Origin: Syntrophaceae bacterium UBA6087
GTDB lineage: Bacteria; Desulfobacterota; Desulfomonilia; UBA1062
Direction of reading: 5' to 3'
NCBI GenBank assembly: GCA_002448235.1
Contig: DIXF01000001.1
Location: 248,001 to 312,000, forward strand
DNA: 64,000 nucleotides
Under the pieces are notes generated by a model. It saw only the letters and a program-made list of their open reading frames with translations, searched no databases and was not told where the DNA came from. This document shows, piece after piece, positions 53,616-63,645 of the stretch (its first letter is position 1; every line of letters begins with the position of its first letter). The translations under genes were made by a program, and so were the position numbers.

Positions 53616-53887
53616 CAGCGCAGCGAAAAGCCTTGGAAGATCACAAAGAGCTCTTCGGGCTCCTCTATGAGACGGCCCGCAACGCAGGCATCGAGATCAT
53701 TGAAGACAAGATCAACCGCAAAGGGGGTGTCTGCCGGCATAAAGAGCGTTTCCTGGTGGTCTACGATGCCCATGCAACGCTGCCCGAGCGGAACAGGCTC
53801 ATTCTCGAAGCCATATCCCTGGTAAATCCGGATTATATTTATCTCCCGCCCCGGGTCCGGATGCTTCTGGATAAGAAGGGTTCTTAG
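53612..53887 (+). CDS. Small hypothetical protein
   Basis: A 91-residue protein translationally coupled to the cupin gene (ATGA overlap). It has a charged N-terminus and ends with LPPRVRMLL. No motif, membrane segment or cysteine cluster is seen. The coupling suggests a partner role in the same process. Confidence 0.68.
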   Translation: MTAQRKALEDHKELFGLLYETARNAGIEIIEDKINRKGGVCRHKERFLVVYDAHATLPERNRLILEAISLVNPDYIYLPPRVRMLLDKKGS

Positions 53888-53902
53888 AACGCAAGCCTTG
53901 TG

Positions 53903-55240
53903 CTACTTGGTCGTCCGCAAGGTATACAGCCTCAGCTCGCGCTGGGCATCCTGATTGTTCTTGTTGAGCTGGAGCGCCTTTCTGAACGCCTCGGGAGCCC
54001 TGTTCGAGCCCTCTTTCTTCAACACCCAGCCCAGGACGAGATACAGTGTGTCAGAGTTCGGGAACGTGACGGCTCCCTCCCTGATGGCCGATTTGATCTC
54101 GTAGCTGTTTCCCTTCCCGGTGTTCTGCCACCTCAGGTACATGGTCTTTACATACCACTCGAAGAAAATCCGCTCATCGGGCCTCATCTTCACACACATG
54201 CGGAAGTTATCGAGCGCCTTGGTATAATCTTTCGCCTTGAGCGCTTCCATGCCGTTGCTGAAGAGGATTTCCGCCTGCAGCGTTTCATCGATCCCTTTCG
54301 GTTCATCCGGGGCCTTCCCCTCACGCGCCCTCATGACGGAAGTATAGGATTTCTGGATCTCTGTAAAAACTTCATTTGCGAGCCGCTTCACCTCGGGGTC
54401 ATCCGCGTATGAATAGGTATCGGGATGATTTGATTTCACCAGTTTTATATATGCCCTTTTCAGACCCCCTTCGGATATGCCCTGGTCTACCCCCAGTGTG
54501 TGGAACGGGTCCTCGTCTTTGATCGTGCGCAACGTCTTCCGTAAATGTTCTATAAGTGCTTTATGTTTGCTTTCCTCAAAGGTTACCAGTCCGGTGCAGT
54601 ACACGGCAAGGAGGGCTTTCGGCGGGTCCTGGCCCAGGAGGAGAAGCTCCGAGACCTTGAACTGGTCGACGTTGTCGATACGCACACCCAGGTCGGGAGG
54701 AAAGCTTTCGGTTAATTTTTTCGGCACTGAATCCGCATGAGCGGTGAGCGCGGTAATAATCGTCGGGAAGGGGGTATTCTCCATCACCCCCCTCCGCACC
54801 ATGCGGAGGAATTCGTTTTTCGTGATATCCGGAATTTTGTCGATCTGATCCTTCGCGACCTTTTGTACGCTCCCGGCCTCCCATGAGAAGATATCCAGGA
54901 ATCTCGTGACGAACTGCTTCTTGATGGCTTCGTTGATCTCTTTCGGCTCGATGAGCCCCAACTCGAGAAGGATCACGCCCTGCTTTCTGCGTTCCAGCCG
55001 AGACCGTTCAAGTGATTTCTCGTTTTCACGTTCGGTGATGGCTCCCATCTGCACGAGGGTATGCCCGAGGAGCTCTTCGGTCTTGTTTGACTGGATGGCG
55101 CACAGGATGCCCTCATTAAAGATCAGGCCCTTTTTCCACTCGCCCGACGAGACAAAGATAATGCCGGTAAACCGGCTCTCGAGGGTGTCTTTCATCAAAA
55201 GCGGGAAGGTAATATCCTCTAATTTAAAAACATTCTCCAT
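53903..55240 (-). CDS. PATAN/J-like/TPR signalling or secretion-associated protein
   Basis: A 445-residue soluble protein. Residues ~1-185 are a DUF4388/PATAN-like region (SSGEWKKGLIFNEGILCAI...). Residues ~235-300 look like a J-like helical domain with the NHPDTYSY motif (HPD). The C-terminal ~115 residues form TPR-like helices. Such proteins sit in regulatory or motility pathways of deltaproteobacteria. It stands alone here. The ribosome site before the ATG at 55240 is weak. Confidence 0.72.
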   Translation of the reverse strand: MENVFKLEDITFPLLMKDTLESRFTGIIFVSSGEWKKGLIFNEGILCAIQSNKTEELLGHTLVQMGAITERENEKSLERSRLERRKQGVILLELGLIEPKEINEAIKKQFVTRFLDIFSWEAGSVQKVAKDQIDKIPDITKNEFLRMVRRGVMENTPFPTIITALTAHADSVPKKLTESFPPDLGVRIDNVDQFKVSELLLLGQDPPKALLAVYCTGLVTFEESKHKALIEHLRKTLRTIKDEDPFHTLGVDQGISEGGLKRAYIKLVKSNHPDTYSYADDPEVKRLANEVFTEIQKSYTSVMRAREGKAPDEPKGIDETLQAEILFSNGMEALKAKDYTKALDNFRMCVKMRPDERIFFEWYVKTMYLRWQNTGKGNSYEIKSAIREGAVTFPNSDTLYLVLGWVLKKEGSNRAPEAFRKALQLNKNNQDAQRELRLYTLRTTK

Positions 55241-55372
55241 AGCACTGATCGTATCGGCAGAGGGATGCGGATATGATAAATATATTTGATCTGTTCTTCG
55301 ATCATTCCTGCAACGAGAACATACCCGGGTCGGAAAAACACAGGAGCTTGCGAATTTCTGCTGAAAAGGTAC

Positions 55373-55600
55373 TTAGACGTACAGAGCGCTTAAATTTTTC
55401 CAGTAGAGTTCGCCCCATACATTTTTTCTGATGTCGTGCGCACAGTCAGGGCAGTAGTGTTTAACGACCAGATTTTTTGCATCGAACGTGCAGATCTGTC
55501 GCGTAAAACAACCGCTGCACACCGTCTTGCCGCAACCTTCGCATACGACGTCCGATGTCGTCCCGCATGAGCACTGTATAATGTTCCTGGCTGTTTCCAT
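55373..55600 (-). CDS. Small Cys-rich zinc-ribbon-like protein
   Basis: A 75-residue protein with CSCGTT, CEGCGKTVCSGC and YCPDC, enough cysteines for one or two zinc sites. The ATG at 55600 follows GGGAGGG; a longer frame to 55687 has no good ribosome site. It may be a small zinc adaptor; the target is unknown. Confidence 0.65.
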   Translation of the reverse strand: METARNIIQCSCGTTSDVVCEGCGKTVCSGCFTRQICTFDAKNLVVKHYCPDCAHDIRKNVWGELYWKNLSALYV

Positions 55601-55834
55601 ACATCCCTCCCGAAGGTTATGACAGGTAGCTGCATTGAATATAAGCCAATATTGTGCCAACGTGCGGTACCTGCAATAAAAAGACATAAGATAAGGATAT
55701 TATGAATGTAATGAAGTGGCCAACCAACGTGATAGGAATGTCCTAACTGCATAGGCGTATAAAAAAATGGTGAATACACCAGAAATAGGGTGCTGAGACC
55801 ATAAAGAGGAAAAAGGTCCGTAAGCGATACTCGC

Positions 55835-55880
55835 CCCTATCAGGCGCCCCTCCGGATGGGAGTCAGGGCGCCTGATAGGG
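55835..55880 (-). terminator. Long hairpin after the P-type ATPase gene
   Basis: CCCTATCAGGCGCCC (55835-55849) and its complement (55866-55880) form a perfect 15-bp stem with a 16-nt loop directly after the ATPase stop at 55888 on the minus strand. No T run follows, so it may be a 3' stabilising hairpin. Confidence 0.6.
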
Positions 55881-55887
55881 CAGGGCT

Positions 55888-58566
55888 TCAGGCGCTGTTG
55901 CGCCGCTGCAGCCACTTCACCGTTTCCAGAACCGGCACGACGGTGACCGACAAACCGACGATGATCAGCCAGTCTATCAGCGGCAAAGCGAAGGTGCCGA
56001 ACGGTTCGTGCAGGACAGGCAGATAGACGACAAAGGCCAGCAGCGCCAGTTCCCAGAGGATGGCGATGTTCAGCCACTTGTTGGCGAACGGGCGGTTGAT
56101 GACCGAATAACGCTCGGAGCGGAAGTTGTAGGCCTTGAAGAACTGTATCAGGACCAGTGAAACGAAGGTCATGGTCATCGCCTCTTCAATGCACCGGCCC
56201 GAGCCCAGCATCCAGGCAAAGAGGAGGATGTTGACGAAGGTGGACCACGCCCCTCCGGCAACCATGAGGGTAATCACCGGCCTGGTGAAGATGCCTTCAC
56301 GCTGGTTGCGCGGAGGCCGCTGCATGAGATCCGGCTCGGGCGGGTCGACGGCCAGCGCGAGGGCGGGCAGTCCGTCTGTCGCGAGGTTGACGTACAGGAT
56401 CTGGACAGCGCTTAACGGCAGAGGCATTCCCAGCAGCGAGGCCCCTGCCATGAGGCCGATCTCGCCGATATTGGACGAGAGCAGGTACATCAGGTATTTT
56501 TTTATGTTGCCGAAGATGCCGCGGCCTTCTTCCACCGCCGCAACGATAGATGCGAAGTTGTCGTCCGTGAGCATCATGGCTGCGGCTTCCTTGGTGACGT
56601 CCGTGCCAGTGATCCCCATCGCGATCCCGATATCCGCCTTTTTCAGTGCGGGAGCGTCGTTCACGCCGTCGCCCGTCATCGCAACGACATGGCCTTTCTT
56701 CTGCAGGGCGGTCACCACGCGCAGCTTATGCTCCGGGGAGACGCGGGCGTACACCTCGATATTCTCGACCTCCCGCTCGAACTCTTCCTCGCTCATCGCC
56801 TGCAGCTCTGCGCCGGTGACGGCCCTGCCGCCCTTCAGCAGGCCCAGGTCCCGTGCTACCGCCTGGGCTGTGACCGGATGATCGCCCGTAATCATCACCG
56901 GTTTGATGCCGGCCTGTTCGCACTTCTGTATCGCGGATTTCGCCTCGGGGCGGGGCGGGTCGATCATTCCCACAAGCCCCAGAAAGGTCATGCCCTGCTC
57001 TGCGGTCAGAAGCTCTGCATCCGGTTTGAACGCCACACCCAGGACCCTCAAGGCGTCACCCGCCATGCTGCGTCCGGCATCGATGATCGTCTGCCTCTTG
57101 TCGGCATCGAGCGCCGCCACCCCGTCTGCCGTCAGAAAAGAGCTGCAGGATTCCAAGATGATTTCCGGGGCCCCTTTGGAGCAAGCGATCACTCCCTCGG
57201 GGCCGGAGTTCAGCGTCGTCATGCGCTTGGTCTCCGAAGTGAACGGTATCTCGTTTACGCGGGGGGATTTCAATTCGAGGTCTGCTTTGCTGAAACCTGC
57301 CTTGGCCGCAGCGACAATCAGCGCCCCTTCCGTGGGGTCGCCTTTTACCTGCCAGCGGTTCTCGGCCTCGTTGAAGACGATATGCGCGTCAGAGGCGAGG
57401 ACAGCTGTTTTGAGCAACTGCTTCACAGGAGAAGAGACCTCGACGGAAAGGCCGTTGCGGGAAAACCGGCCCGTGGGATCATAGCCTGCGCCTGAAATAT
57501 CGATCATCTCTCCTGCCGTGAATATTTTCCGGACCGTCATCTCGTCTTTTGTCAGGGTTCCGGTTTTATCCGAGCAGATGTAGGTCGTGCTGCCGAGCGT
57601 TTCCACCGCCGGGAGGCGGCGCATGAGCGCATGGCGTTTCACCATTCTCTGAACGCCGATGGCAAGGGAAATGGTCACCACCGCGGGCAAGGCTTCCGGG
57701 ACAACGGCTACGGCGAGCGCGATGCCGAAGATAAGCATCTCGATGAACGGCTGTCCCCGGAACAGACCGAGAGCCACGATCAAGCCGACGACGACAAAAG
57801 CTGCCTTGGCCAGCGCGCTTCCGACCTTATCCAGGTTCTCCTGCAAAGGGGTCTTTCCGGTCTCGACGGCTTGAAGCATCTTGGCGATCTTGCCGAACTC
57901 CGTGTCCATGCCGGTGGCCGTGACAATCGCCCGGCCCCTGCCATAGCTTACCGCCGTGCCGGCATACGCCATGTTCTTCCGGTCGCCCAACGCCGGCTCG
58001 GGATTGTCGAGAGGTGCCGTCTGCTTTTCCGACGGAAGGGACTCGCCGGTGAGCGCCGCCTCCTCTACCTGCAGATTTACCGCCTCCGTCAATCTGGCAT
58101 CGGCAGGAACCCTGTCTCCGGCCTTCAGGAGCACGATATCTCCGGGTACGAGCTCCCGTGCAGGGACTTCGACCTCCTGGCCCTCACGCAGGACGGTCGC
58201 GGTAGGAGCGGCCATGCGGCGCAAAGACTCGATGGCGCGCTCGGCGCGGTATTCCTGCACGAAACCCAGCAATATCGCAAACAGCACGATGACGGCAATG
58301 GCTACGGCCTCGACCGTATGGCCCAGAAAAGCCGAGATGACGACGGCAAAAAGGAGGATGACGATGAGCACATTCTTGAACTGCTCGAACAGTATCGTCC
58401 AGGGAGAGGTTCCACCCACGGCTTCCAGCTCGTTCGGTCCATGCTCCTCCAGACGTCCGGCCGCCTCTGCACTGGTTAACCCGGACGTAGCGGACTTCAG
58501 TTGTGAGCAGACGACCTCGACGGGCATTGTGTGCCAAGGATTTGGATTCAGGGTCGTTTTTTCCAT
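55888..58566 (-). CDS. P-type cation-transporting ATPase (P2 type)
   Basis: An 892-residue membrane ATPase. An N-terminal cation-ATPase domain is followed by membrane helix pairs, the actuator motif LTGESLPSEK, the phosphorylation motif DKTGTLTKDE, the hinge GDGVNDAPALKKADIG, and a C-terminal set of six helices. The length and C-terminus are those of P2A/P2B ATPases (Ca2+/Mn2+ type). Ion specificity cannot be fixed by eye. The ATG at 58566 follows GAGAGGAAAT. It is monocistronic. Confidence 0.93.
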   Translation of the reverse strand: MEKTTLNPNPWHTMPVEVVCSQLKSATSGLTSAEAAGRLEEHGPNELEAVGGTSPWTILFEQFKNVLIVILLFAVVISAFLGHTVEAVAIAVIVLFAILLGFVQEYRAERAIESLRRMAAPTATVLREGQEVEVPARELVPGDIVLLKAGDRVPADARLTEAVNLQVEEAALTGESLPSEKQTAPLDNPEPALGDRKNMAYAGTAVSYGRGRAIVTATGMDTEFGKIAKMLQAVETGKTPLQENLDKVGSALAKAAFVVVGLIVALGLFRGQPFIEMLIFGIALAVAVVPEALPAVVTISLAIGVQRMVKRHALMRRLPAVETLGSTTYICSDKTGTLTKDEMTVRKIFTAGEMIDISGAGYDPTGRFSRNGLSVEVSSPVKQLLKTAVLASDAHIVFNEAENRWQVKGDPTEGALIVAAAKAGFSKADLELKSPRVNEIPFTSETKRMTTLNSGPEGVIACSKGAPEIILESCSSFLTADGVAALDADKRQTIIDAGRSMAGDALRVLGVAFKPDAELLTAEQGMTFLGLVGMIDPPRPEAKSAIQKCEQAGIKPVMITGDHPVTAQAVARDLGLLKGGRAVTGAELQAMSEEEFEREVENIEVYARVSPEHKLRVVTALQKKGHVVAMTGDGVNDAPALKKADIGIAMGITGTDVTKEAAAMMLTDDNFASIVAAVEEGRGIFGNIKKYLMYLLSSNIGEIGLMAGASLLGMPLPLSAVQILYVNLATDGLPALALAVDPPEPDLMQRPPRNQREGIFTRPVITLMVAGGAWSTFVNILLFAWMLGSGRCIEEAMTMTFVSLVLIQFFKAYNFRSERYSVINRPFANKWLNIAILWELALLAFVVYLPVLHEPFGTFALPLIDWLIIVGLSVTVVPVLETVKWLQRRNSA

Positions 58567-58804
58567 GAGAAGAATTTCCTCTCTCTCTTTTGTATTTTTT
58601 AATGCCTTCGGTGAACATCTTTTAATAAGATCGGGAAACCATATATATTATTTGCAGGACCATTTTACAAGGGAAAGGTTTCCCTTCTTTGCTTTGCAAA
58701 TACCCGCCTGAACCGGCTCGCCACGATAACGCCTCACGGGACGGACACGCCTTTTCATTCAAACAGCCGGGTGGCCGCCGGTTAGTAAAAGGAGGCATCT
58801 ATCG

Positions 58805-59986
58805 ATGTTTACGGCAAGCTGGAGAATGATCGTGTTTTCTGCAGTTGTATGGGCCTCGGTATGGGCATGCGGCACATTCCAGAACCGGGATACCTGTCAA
58901 GATGTACCGTCTGTTCAGAACGCACGTGAGAATCAAGGCCGGGATGCACCGGTAACCCAATCCGAAGGCCCGAAGGCGGAGAATCTGAAGGCGCTGATGG
59001 TCGATCTCGCCGCTTACAATATCTGTGAACGCCTCAAGGGCCGGTATCACACCCTCTCCGCCCGGGGCTCTTCTTCAAAAGGCGGTAAAAAGACGAATAC
59101 CGGAATGATCAGGATCGACAGGTGCGAAGCCCGCGAGACCGACTCGAAACAATTGCATATCGAGCTGTCCGGAATCGGCTGGCAATGGATCTCCCGGGAC
59201 AAAGAGCAGCTCGGGGCAACGTTCACGGTTGACGACAACGCCAAGTTCGCTGTGGATATATCAATGGTCGGAACCTTTGATACGGCATACGACCAGGAGA
59301 AGCATGTCCTCAACGTTTGGTTCGTCCCTTCACGGCTGGTGGATGTGGATCTGAAGGTCATGGGGAACGTCCAGGTCGATGCCGACAGCATCTGGTCGTC
59401 TATCGTCGGGATTGCGGGATCGCTCGTGGGGAAATCCCCTGAAGAGAGGGCTGAAAAAACCATCAGGAAACAGGGCAGCCGTTTATTCCAGTCGAAGCTG
59501 TCCAGCGGCTTGACATTGATCGTCGATCTCTGCAGCGGCAAGCACTACTTCAAGCTCGGGACGTTTCCGGCAGGAGAGCTTCCCGAGAGTGCCGCCCCGG
59601 GAAAGTCGTATCTGGTGAACAGCACGGGCGTACTCCACCCAGGCAGCATGCTGGCGGCAGGTCCTTTCGACGTCGACAAGTCCCTGACCGCCGCTTTCAC
59701 GGCAGCCGAAGGAGGGGTAAGGGCCATATTCGTCTGTGAAGGGGATGCGGAAAAAATTACAGAGGCATACATGAACGATGCCCCGCTCCCCGGAATAAAA
59801 CCCCTGGCTGAAAAAATAGTTCGGTCCGGCAAGCCGGACACCCTGAGGATCGGATCCGATCCGGGCTGCAGAGTGGTGCTGATCATGACGCTTCCCGGCA
59901 AACAGGCGGCGGCTGCAACGTTCGATTACGCAGCGTACCACGAAGGAGAAAAGACGAAGCCCCTGATGGATTGCAGCGGGAAATAA
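58805..59986 (+). CDS. Lipoprotein of unknown function
   Basis: A 393-residue lipoprotein. The signal peptide ends in ASVWAC at about residue 22, a lipobox. The mature part has a Lys/Ser-rich stretch near residue 85 (ARGSSSKGGKKTN) and a beta-rich body without recognised motifs. The ATG follows AAAGGAGGC. It should sit in the outer or inner membrane. It converges with the efflux operon. Confidence 0.75.
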   Translation: MFTASWRMIVFSAVVWASVWACGTFQNRDTCQDVPSVQNARENQGRDAPVTQSEGPKAENLKALMVDLAAYNICERLKGRYHTLSARGSSSKGGKKTNTGMIRIDRCEARETDSKQLHIELSGIGWQWISRDKEQLGATFTVDDNAKFAVDISMVGTFDTAYDQEKHVLNVWFVPSRLVDVDLKVMGNVQVDADSIWSSIVGIAGSLVGKSPEERAEKTIRKQGSRLFQSKLSSGLTLIVDLCSGKHYFKLGTFPAGELPESAAPGKSYLVNSTGVLHPGSMLAAGPFDVDKSLTAAFTAAEGGVRAIFVCEGDAEKITEAYMNDAPLPGIKPLAEKIVRSGKPDTLRIGSDPGCRVVLIMTLPGKQAAAATFDYAAYHEGEKTKPLMDCSGK

Positions 59987-60016
59987 CGAGCAGCGTATCT
60001 GCAACCCTTTAAGGTT

Positions 60017-61489
60017 TTATTCCGCTTTCTGCCCCGTCTCCCAGCCTCCGCCCAGGGCCTTGTACAGGCTGATCAGGTTCGTTGCGTTGCGGTCCATGCT
60101 CCTGGCCAGCTCTGCCTGTGATGCATAGAGCGATCTCTGCGAGACGAGCACGGAGAGAAAATCGTTCTGACCGCTTACGTAGAGGCGCTCCGCGAGATCT
60201 ACGGCGCGACGGTTGCTCTCCACAGCTTCCTGCAGAGAAGCCTGGCGCTGAGCTTCCTTATCGAACGCCAAGAGCGCGCTCTCTACTTCCTGGAGCGCCG
60301 TAAGAATGGTTTTCCGGTATTCGAGAAGGGACTGCTCGGCAAGGGCCCTGTTAGCCTCGATCCTGGACCGTGTGAGGCCGCCGTTGAAAATGTTCCAGCT
60401 GACCGAAGGGCCTACTGCCCAGAGCCGGGTGATCGAGCTGCTCCATGATTCCAGCGCGTTCGCCTGGAGACTGGCCGAGCCTGTCAGAAAGAACCTGGGG
60501 AAGAGATCCGCCTTGGCGACGCCGATCTTCGCTGTTGCCGCGTGAAACCGCTCTTCGGCCATGCGTATGTCCGGGCGCCTTTCGAGCAGGTTGGACGGAA
60601 GGTCGGGAATGATGCGGGCTGGTAGGGAAGGGAGCGGCTTTTCAGGGCTCAGCTCGCCGACCAGCGCAGCGGGGTTTTCGCCCAGCAGAAGGCCGAGCCG
60701 GTAGATGGCCTGCCGTATGGAGGCCTCCTGCGAGGGGATCTGGGCCCTGGTGCCGGCGACCTGCGCCACTGCATTGGCTACATCCAGCGCGCTGGCAAAG
60801 CCTGCATCGAATCTTTTTTTGGTGATTTCTGCGGAGCGTTCCTGAAGCTGCAAGTTTTCGCGGGTGATGCGGAGCTGCTCCTGAAGTCCTCTGAGCTGGA
60901 TGTACTCGATGCCGATCTCGGATACCAGGCTCACAAGTACGTCGCGCCCGCTTTCGACAGAGGCCTGGACCTCCGCCTCTGCAGCCTCGATACCCCTTCT
61001 GACCCCGCCGAAAATATCCAGCTCCCAGCTGGAGTCGAAGCCTGAGCGGTAGAGGTTCCGGGAGCCGGATCCCGAATCTGCGCCCGAGAGGCCGTCTGAA
61101 TCGCTCGGGAGGTGCGTGCCGCTGCGCTGGTACCGTGCATTGGCGTCCAGGCCGGGCCACAGGCCGGAAGAGGCTCCGCTCAAAGCTGCCCGGGACTGCC
61201 TGATGCGCTGGCCGGCTATCTTGAGATCTAGGTTGGACTTGATGCCCCGTTCGATGAGGGAGTTCAATGCCGGGTCGTTGAAGGTAAGCCACCAGGAGGC
61301 CAGCGCCGCTGATGCGCTGCCGTTCTCCTGCCCGGGGCCGGCCTGGGCTCCCATCCACTGCTGCGGAACGTCGGGAGAGGGCCGTTTGAAGTCGGGGCCC
61401 ACGGCACAACCCCCGAGCAGAAGGATCGCGAACAAGGCAGAGAGGCTGCTTTTCAGGAAACGGATCTTTCTGATATGAAGTGTTCTCAT
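60017..61489 (-). CDS. Outer-membrane efflux lipoprotein (NodT/OprM-like channel)
   Basis: A 490-residue outer-membrane factor of the TolC/OprM kind. The signal peptide ends in a lipobox (LLLGGC), then AVGPDFKRPSPDVP. Helical repeats with ERRPDIRMAEE and WNIFNGG match the two-fold structure of these channels. It is the last gene of the macA-ATPase-macB operon on the minus strand. I choose the ATG at 61489 because the lipobox then lies at a usual distance; the ATG at 61516 overlaps macB. Confidence 0.92.
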   Translation of the reverse strand: MRTLHIRKIRFLKSSLSALFAILLLGGCAVGPDFKRPSPDVPQQWMGAQAGPGQENGSASAALASWWLTFNDPALNSLIERGIKSNLDLKIAGQRIRQSRAALSGASSGLWPGLDANARYQRSGTHLPSDSDGLSGADSGSGSRNLYRSGFDSSWELDIFGGVRRGIEAAEAEVQASVESGRDVLVSLVSEIGIEYIQLRGLQEQLRITRENLQLQERSAEITKKRFDAGFASALDVANAVAQVAGTRAQIPSQEASIRQAIYRLGLLLGENPAALVGELSPEKPLPSLPARIIPDLPSNLLERRPDIRMAEERFHAATAKIGVAKADLFPRFFLTGSASLQANALESWSSSITRLWAVGPSVSWNIFNGGLTRSRIEANRALAEQSLLEYRKTILTALQEVESALLAFDKEAQRQASLQEAVESNRRAVDLAERLYVSGQNDFLSVLVSQRSLYASQAELARSMDRNATNLISLYKALGGGWETGQKAE

Positions 61490-61508
61490 GGTCGTTTCTT
61501 CCTCACGG

Positions 61509-62888
61509 TCATTCATAGCGGAGCGCCTCGATGGGATCCAGCCGGGACGCCCTCCAGGCAGGGTAGAACCCGAAAACGATGCCCACGGTGCCGGCCACCA
61601 CCACGGACAGGACTATGGCGGGCACGGAGATCTCGGTCGGCCAGCGCAGGATGGACGAGATGAGGGTGGAGATGCCGCGGCCGAGCAGGATTCCCATAAT
61701 GCCGCCGGCCAGGCAGAGGATCACCGCTTCAAGGAGAAACTGGACGAGGATGTCCCGGCCTTTCGCCCCGACAGCCATCCTCAGGCCGATCTCCCGGGTG
61801 CGCTCCGTGACCGAGACGAGCATGATGTTCATGATGCCCACGCCCCCCACGATGAGCGAGATGAGCGCCACGATGAGCAGCAGGCGGGTCATGAGCGTGG
61901 AGGTGGAGGTGAGTGTCTTGGTCAGCTCGGTCATGTCTCTAACGGTGAAGTCGTCCTCCTCGCCGGGGCGCAGATGATGGCGTTCGCGCAGGAGTGCGGT
62001 TATTTGGTCTATGGCCCGGGGAATGGAAGCCGCCGAAGAAGCGGATACGATGATCTGGTCGACGTTGGCGAACCGGACGGGCATGGGGGTGTTCGCCTGC
62101 TGGGCAGCGGATGCCTTGGGATAAAGGGAAACCTGCTGCGATGGGTAGAGGTTGCTCAGGGTGTTGACCTGCTCGGAGCTGCCCGAGCTTGTCGAAGAGG
62201 ACGATACGGAAGAGGTAGACGATCTCCGGTTCGAGACGCGGTATTTGATGGTAGTCCAGGGTGCGAGGATGACGTCATCCTGGTCCATGCCCATCAGGTT
62301 GGCCCCTTTCGCCGAAAGGACGCCTACGACCCGAAACGAGATGTTGTTGATGCGGATCTCGTGACCCACCGGTGATTCGCCGCCGAACAGCTCGCGCTTG
62401 ATTGTCTGGCCCACCAGGCACACCTTGCCCGCATTCCGGATGTCCCGGTCGGTGAAGGCTTCCCCCTCTTCAAGATCCTGCCAGTCACGGACATTGAGGT
62501 ATGCCTGCGACGACCCGTAAATGGAGCCGGGCACCCAGTTCCGTCCCCCGAAAACTACCTGCGCATTGGTCCGGACGGTGGGGGCGGCCTCCCGGACATC
62601 CGGGCACTCGTTCAGGATTGCCTCGCAGTCTTCGGCGGTCAGCGTCATGCCCGAGCCGGCGCCGGAGTGGGCGCCGCCGAACGTGGTCGATCCGGGGAAG
62701 ATCAGCAGGTTGTTCGAGCCCATGCTGGATATGGATTTCTGTATTGCCAGCGACGCTCCCTGGCCGATCTCCATCATGGCGATCACTGCGGCAATGCCGA
62801 TGACGATCCCTAAGGTCGTGAGCACTGCCCTGGTTTTGTTGCGGCTCAGTGCCCGAAGGGCCGTACGTGACGAACGGAGGATTCTCAT
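61509..62888 (-). CDS. MacB-type ABC transporter permease
   Basis: A 459-residue permease of the FtsX/MacB fold: one N-terminal helix (LTTLGIVIGIAAVIAMME), a large periplasmic domain, and three C-terminal helices (LIVALISLIVGGVGIMNIM, LFLE-type, VVVAGTVGIVFGFYPAWRAS). In E. coli MacB the ATPase is fused to this part; here it is a separate gene that overlaps by 4 bp. A Ser-rich stretch (SSTSSVSSSSTSSGSS) lies in the periplasmic domain. Confidence 0.92.
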   Translation of the reverse strand: MRILRSSRTALRALSRNKTRAVLTTLGIVIGIAAVIAMMEIGQGASLAIQKSISSMGSNNLLIFPGSTTFGGAHSGAGSGMTLTAEDCEAILNECPDVREAAPTVRTNAQVVFGGRNWVPGSIYGSSQAYLNVRDWQDLEEGEAFTDRDIRNAGKVCLVGQTIKRELFGGESPVGHEIRINNISFRVVGVLSAKGANLMGMDQDDVILAPWTTIKYRVSNRRSSTSSVSSSSTSSGSSEQVNTLSNLYPSQQVSLYPKASAAQQANTPMPVRFANVDQIIVSASSAASIPRAIDQITALLRERHHLRPGEEDDFTVRDMTELTKTLTSTSTLMTRLLLIVALISLIVGGVGIMNIMLVSVTERTREIGLRMAVGAKGRDILVQFLLEAVILCLAGGIMGILLGRGISTLISSILRWPTEISVPAIVLSVVVAGTVGIVFGFYPAWRASRLDPIEALRYE

Positions 62889-63601
62889 GGGGAGACTCCG
62901 GGGCTGTCTTCTGAACGATAGACTCCATCCACAATAAGCCCGTCGCGCACATGGATGATGTGCCGCGCATAATGGGCTACTTCCGCATCGTGCGTCACGA
63001 TCATGATGGTGATGCCGTCATGTACGTTGAGTTCCTGAAACATCTCCAGCGTCTCGCGGCTGGTATGGGAATCGAGGTTGCCGGTAGGCTCGTCGGCAAA
63101 CAGGATCGACGGCCGGTTGACGAGCGCGCGCGCAATGGCGACACGCTGCTGCTGCCCGCCCGAGAGCTGAGAAGGATGGTGGTGCATCCGGTCTTTCAGC
63201 CCCACCCGTTCAAGAAGCGCCTCGGCCCGCTGCCTGCACTCGCTCGCGGGCAGGCCCCCATGATGGTATTCCATCGGCATCATCACGTTCTCCAGAGCGC
63301 TTGTCCGGGGAAGGAGATTGAAATTCTGAAAAATAAAGCCGATCTTCGAATTGCGTATCTCCGCATGCTCCTCGGCGGAAAGCTTCGTCACATCGAGGTC
63401 TTCGAGAAAGTACTGCCCCGAGGAAGGATGATCCAGGCAGCCAAGGATGTTCATGAGCGTGCTTTTTCCCGAACCGGACGCGCCCATGAGCGAGACCATC
63501 TCTCCTTTCGCGATAGTCATGGTGATCCCTTTCAGCACGGGTACGTCGATCTCGCCTAAATGGTAGACCTTGTGGATGTCCTTCAGTGAGATGATATCCA
63601 T
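62885..63601 (-). CDS. ABC transporter ATP-binding protein (MacB/LolD type)
   Basis: A 238-residue ATPase with Walker A GASGSGKST, the signature LSGGQQQRVA and Walker B LFADEPTGNLD. It is the ATPase of the split MacB system, 44 bp after the macA-like gene and overlapping the permease by 4 bp. The operon should export macrolides, peptides, lipids or other compounds across both membranes. Confidence 0.94.
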   Translation of the reverse strand: MDIISLKDIHKVYHLGEIDVPVLKGITMTIAKGEMVSLMGASGSGKSTLMNILGCLDHPSSGQYFLEDLDVTKLSAEEHAEIRNSKIGFIFQNFNLLPRTSALENVMMPMEYHHGGLPASECRQRAEALLERVGLKDRMHHHPSQLSGGQQQRVAIARALVNRPSILFADEPTGNLDSHTSRETLEMFQELNVHDGITIMIVTHDAEVAHYARHIIHVRDGLIVDGVYRSEDSPGVSP

Positions 63602-63645
63602 TTATTTGTGTCTCCTTGCTGCCGTGCCTGCCCGGTTCCGCCCGG

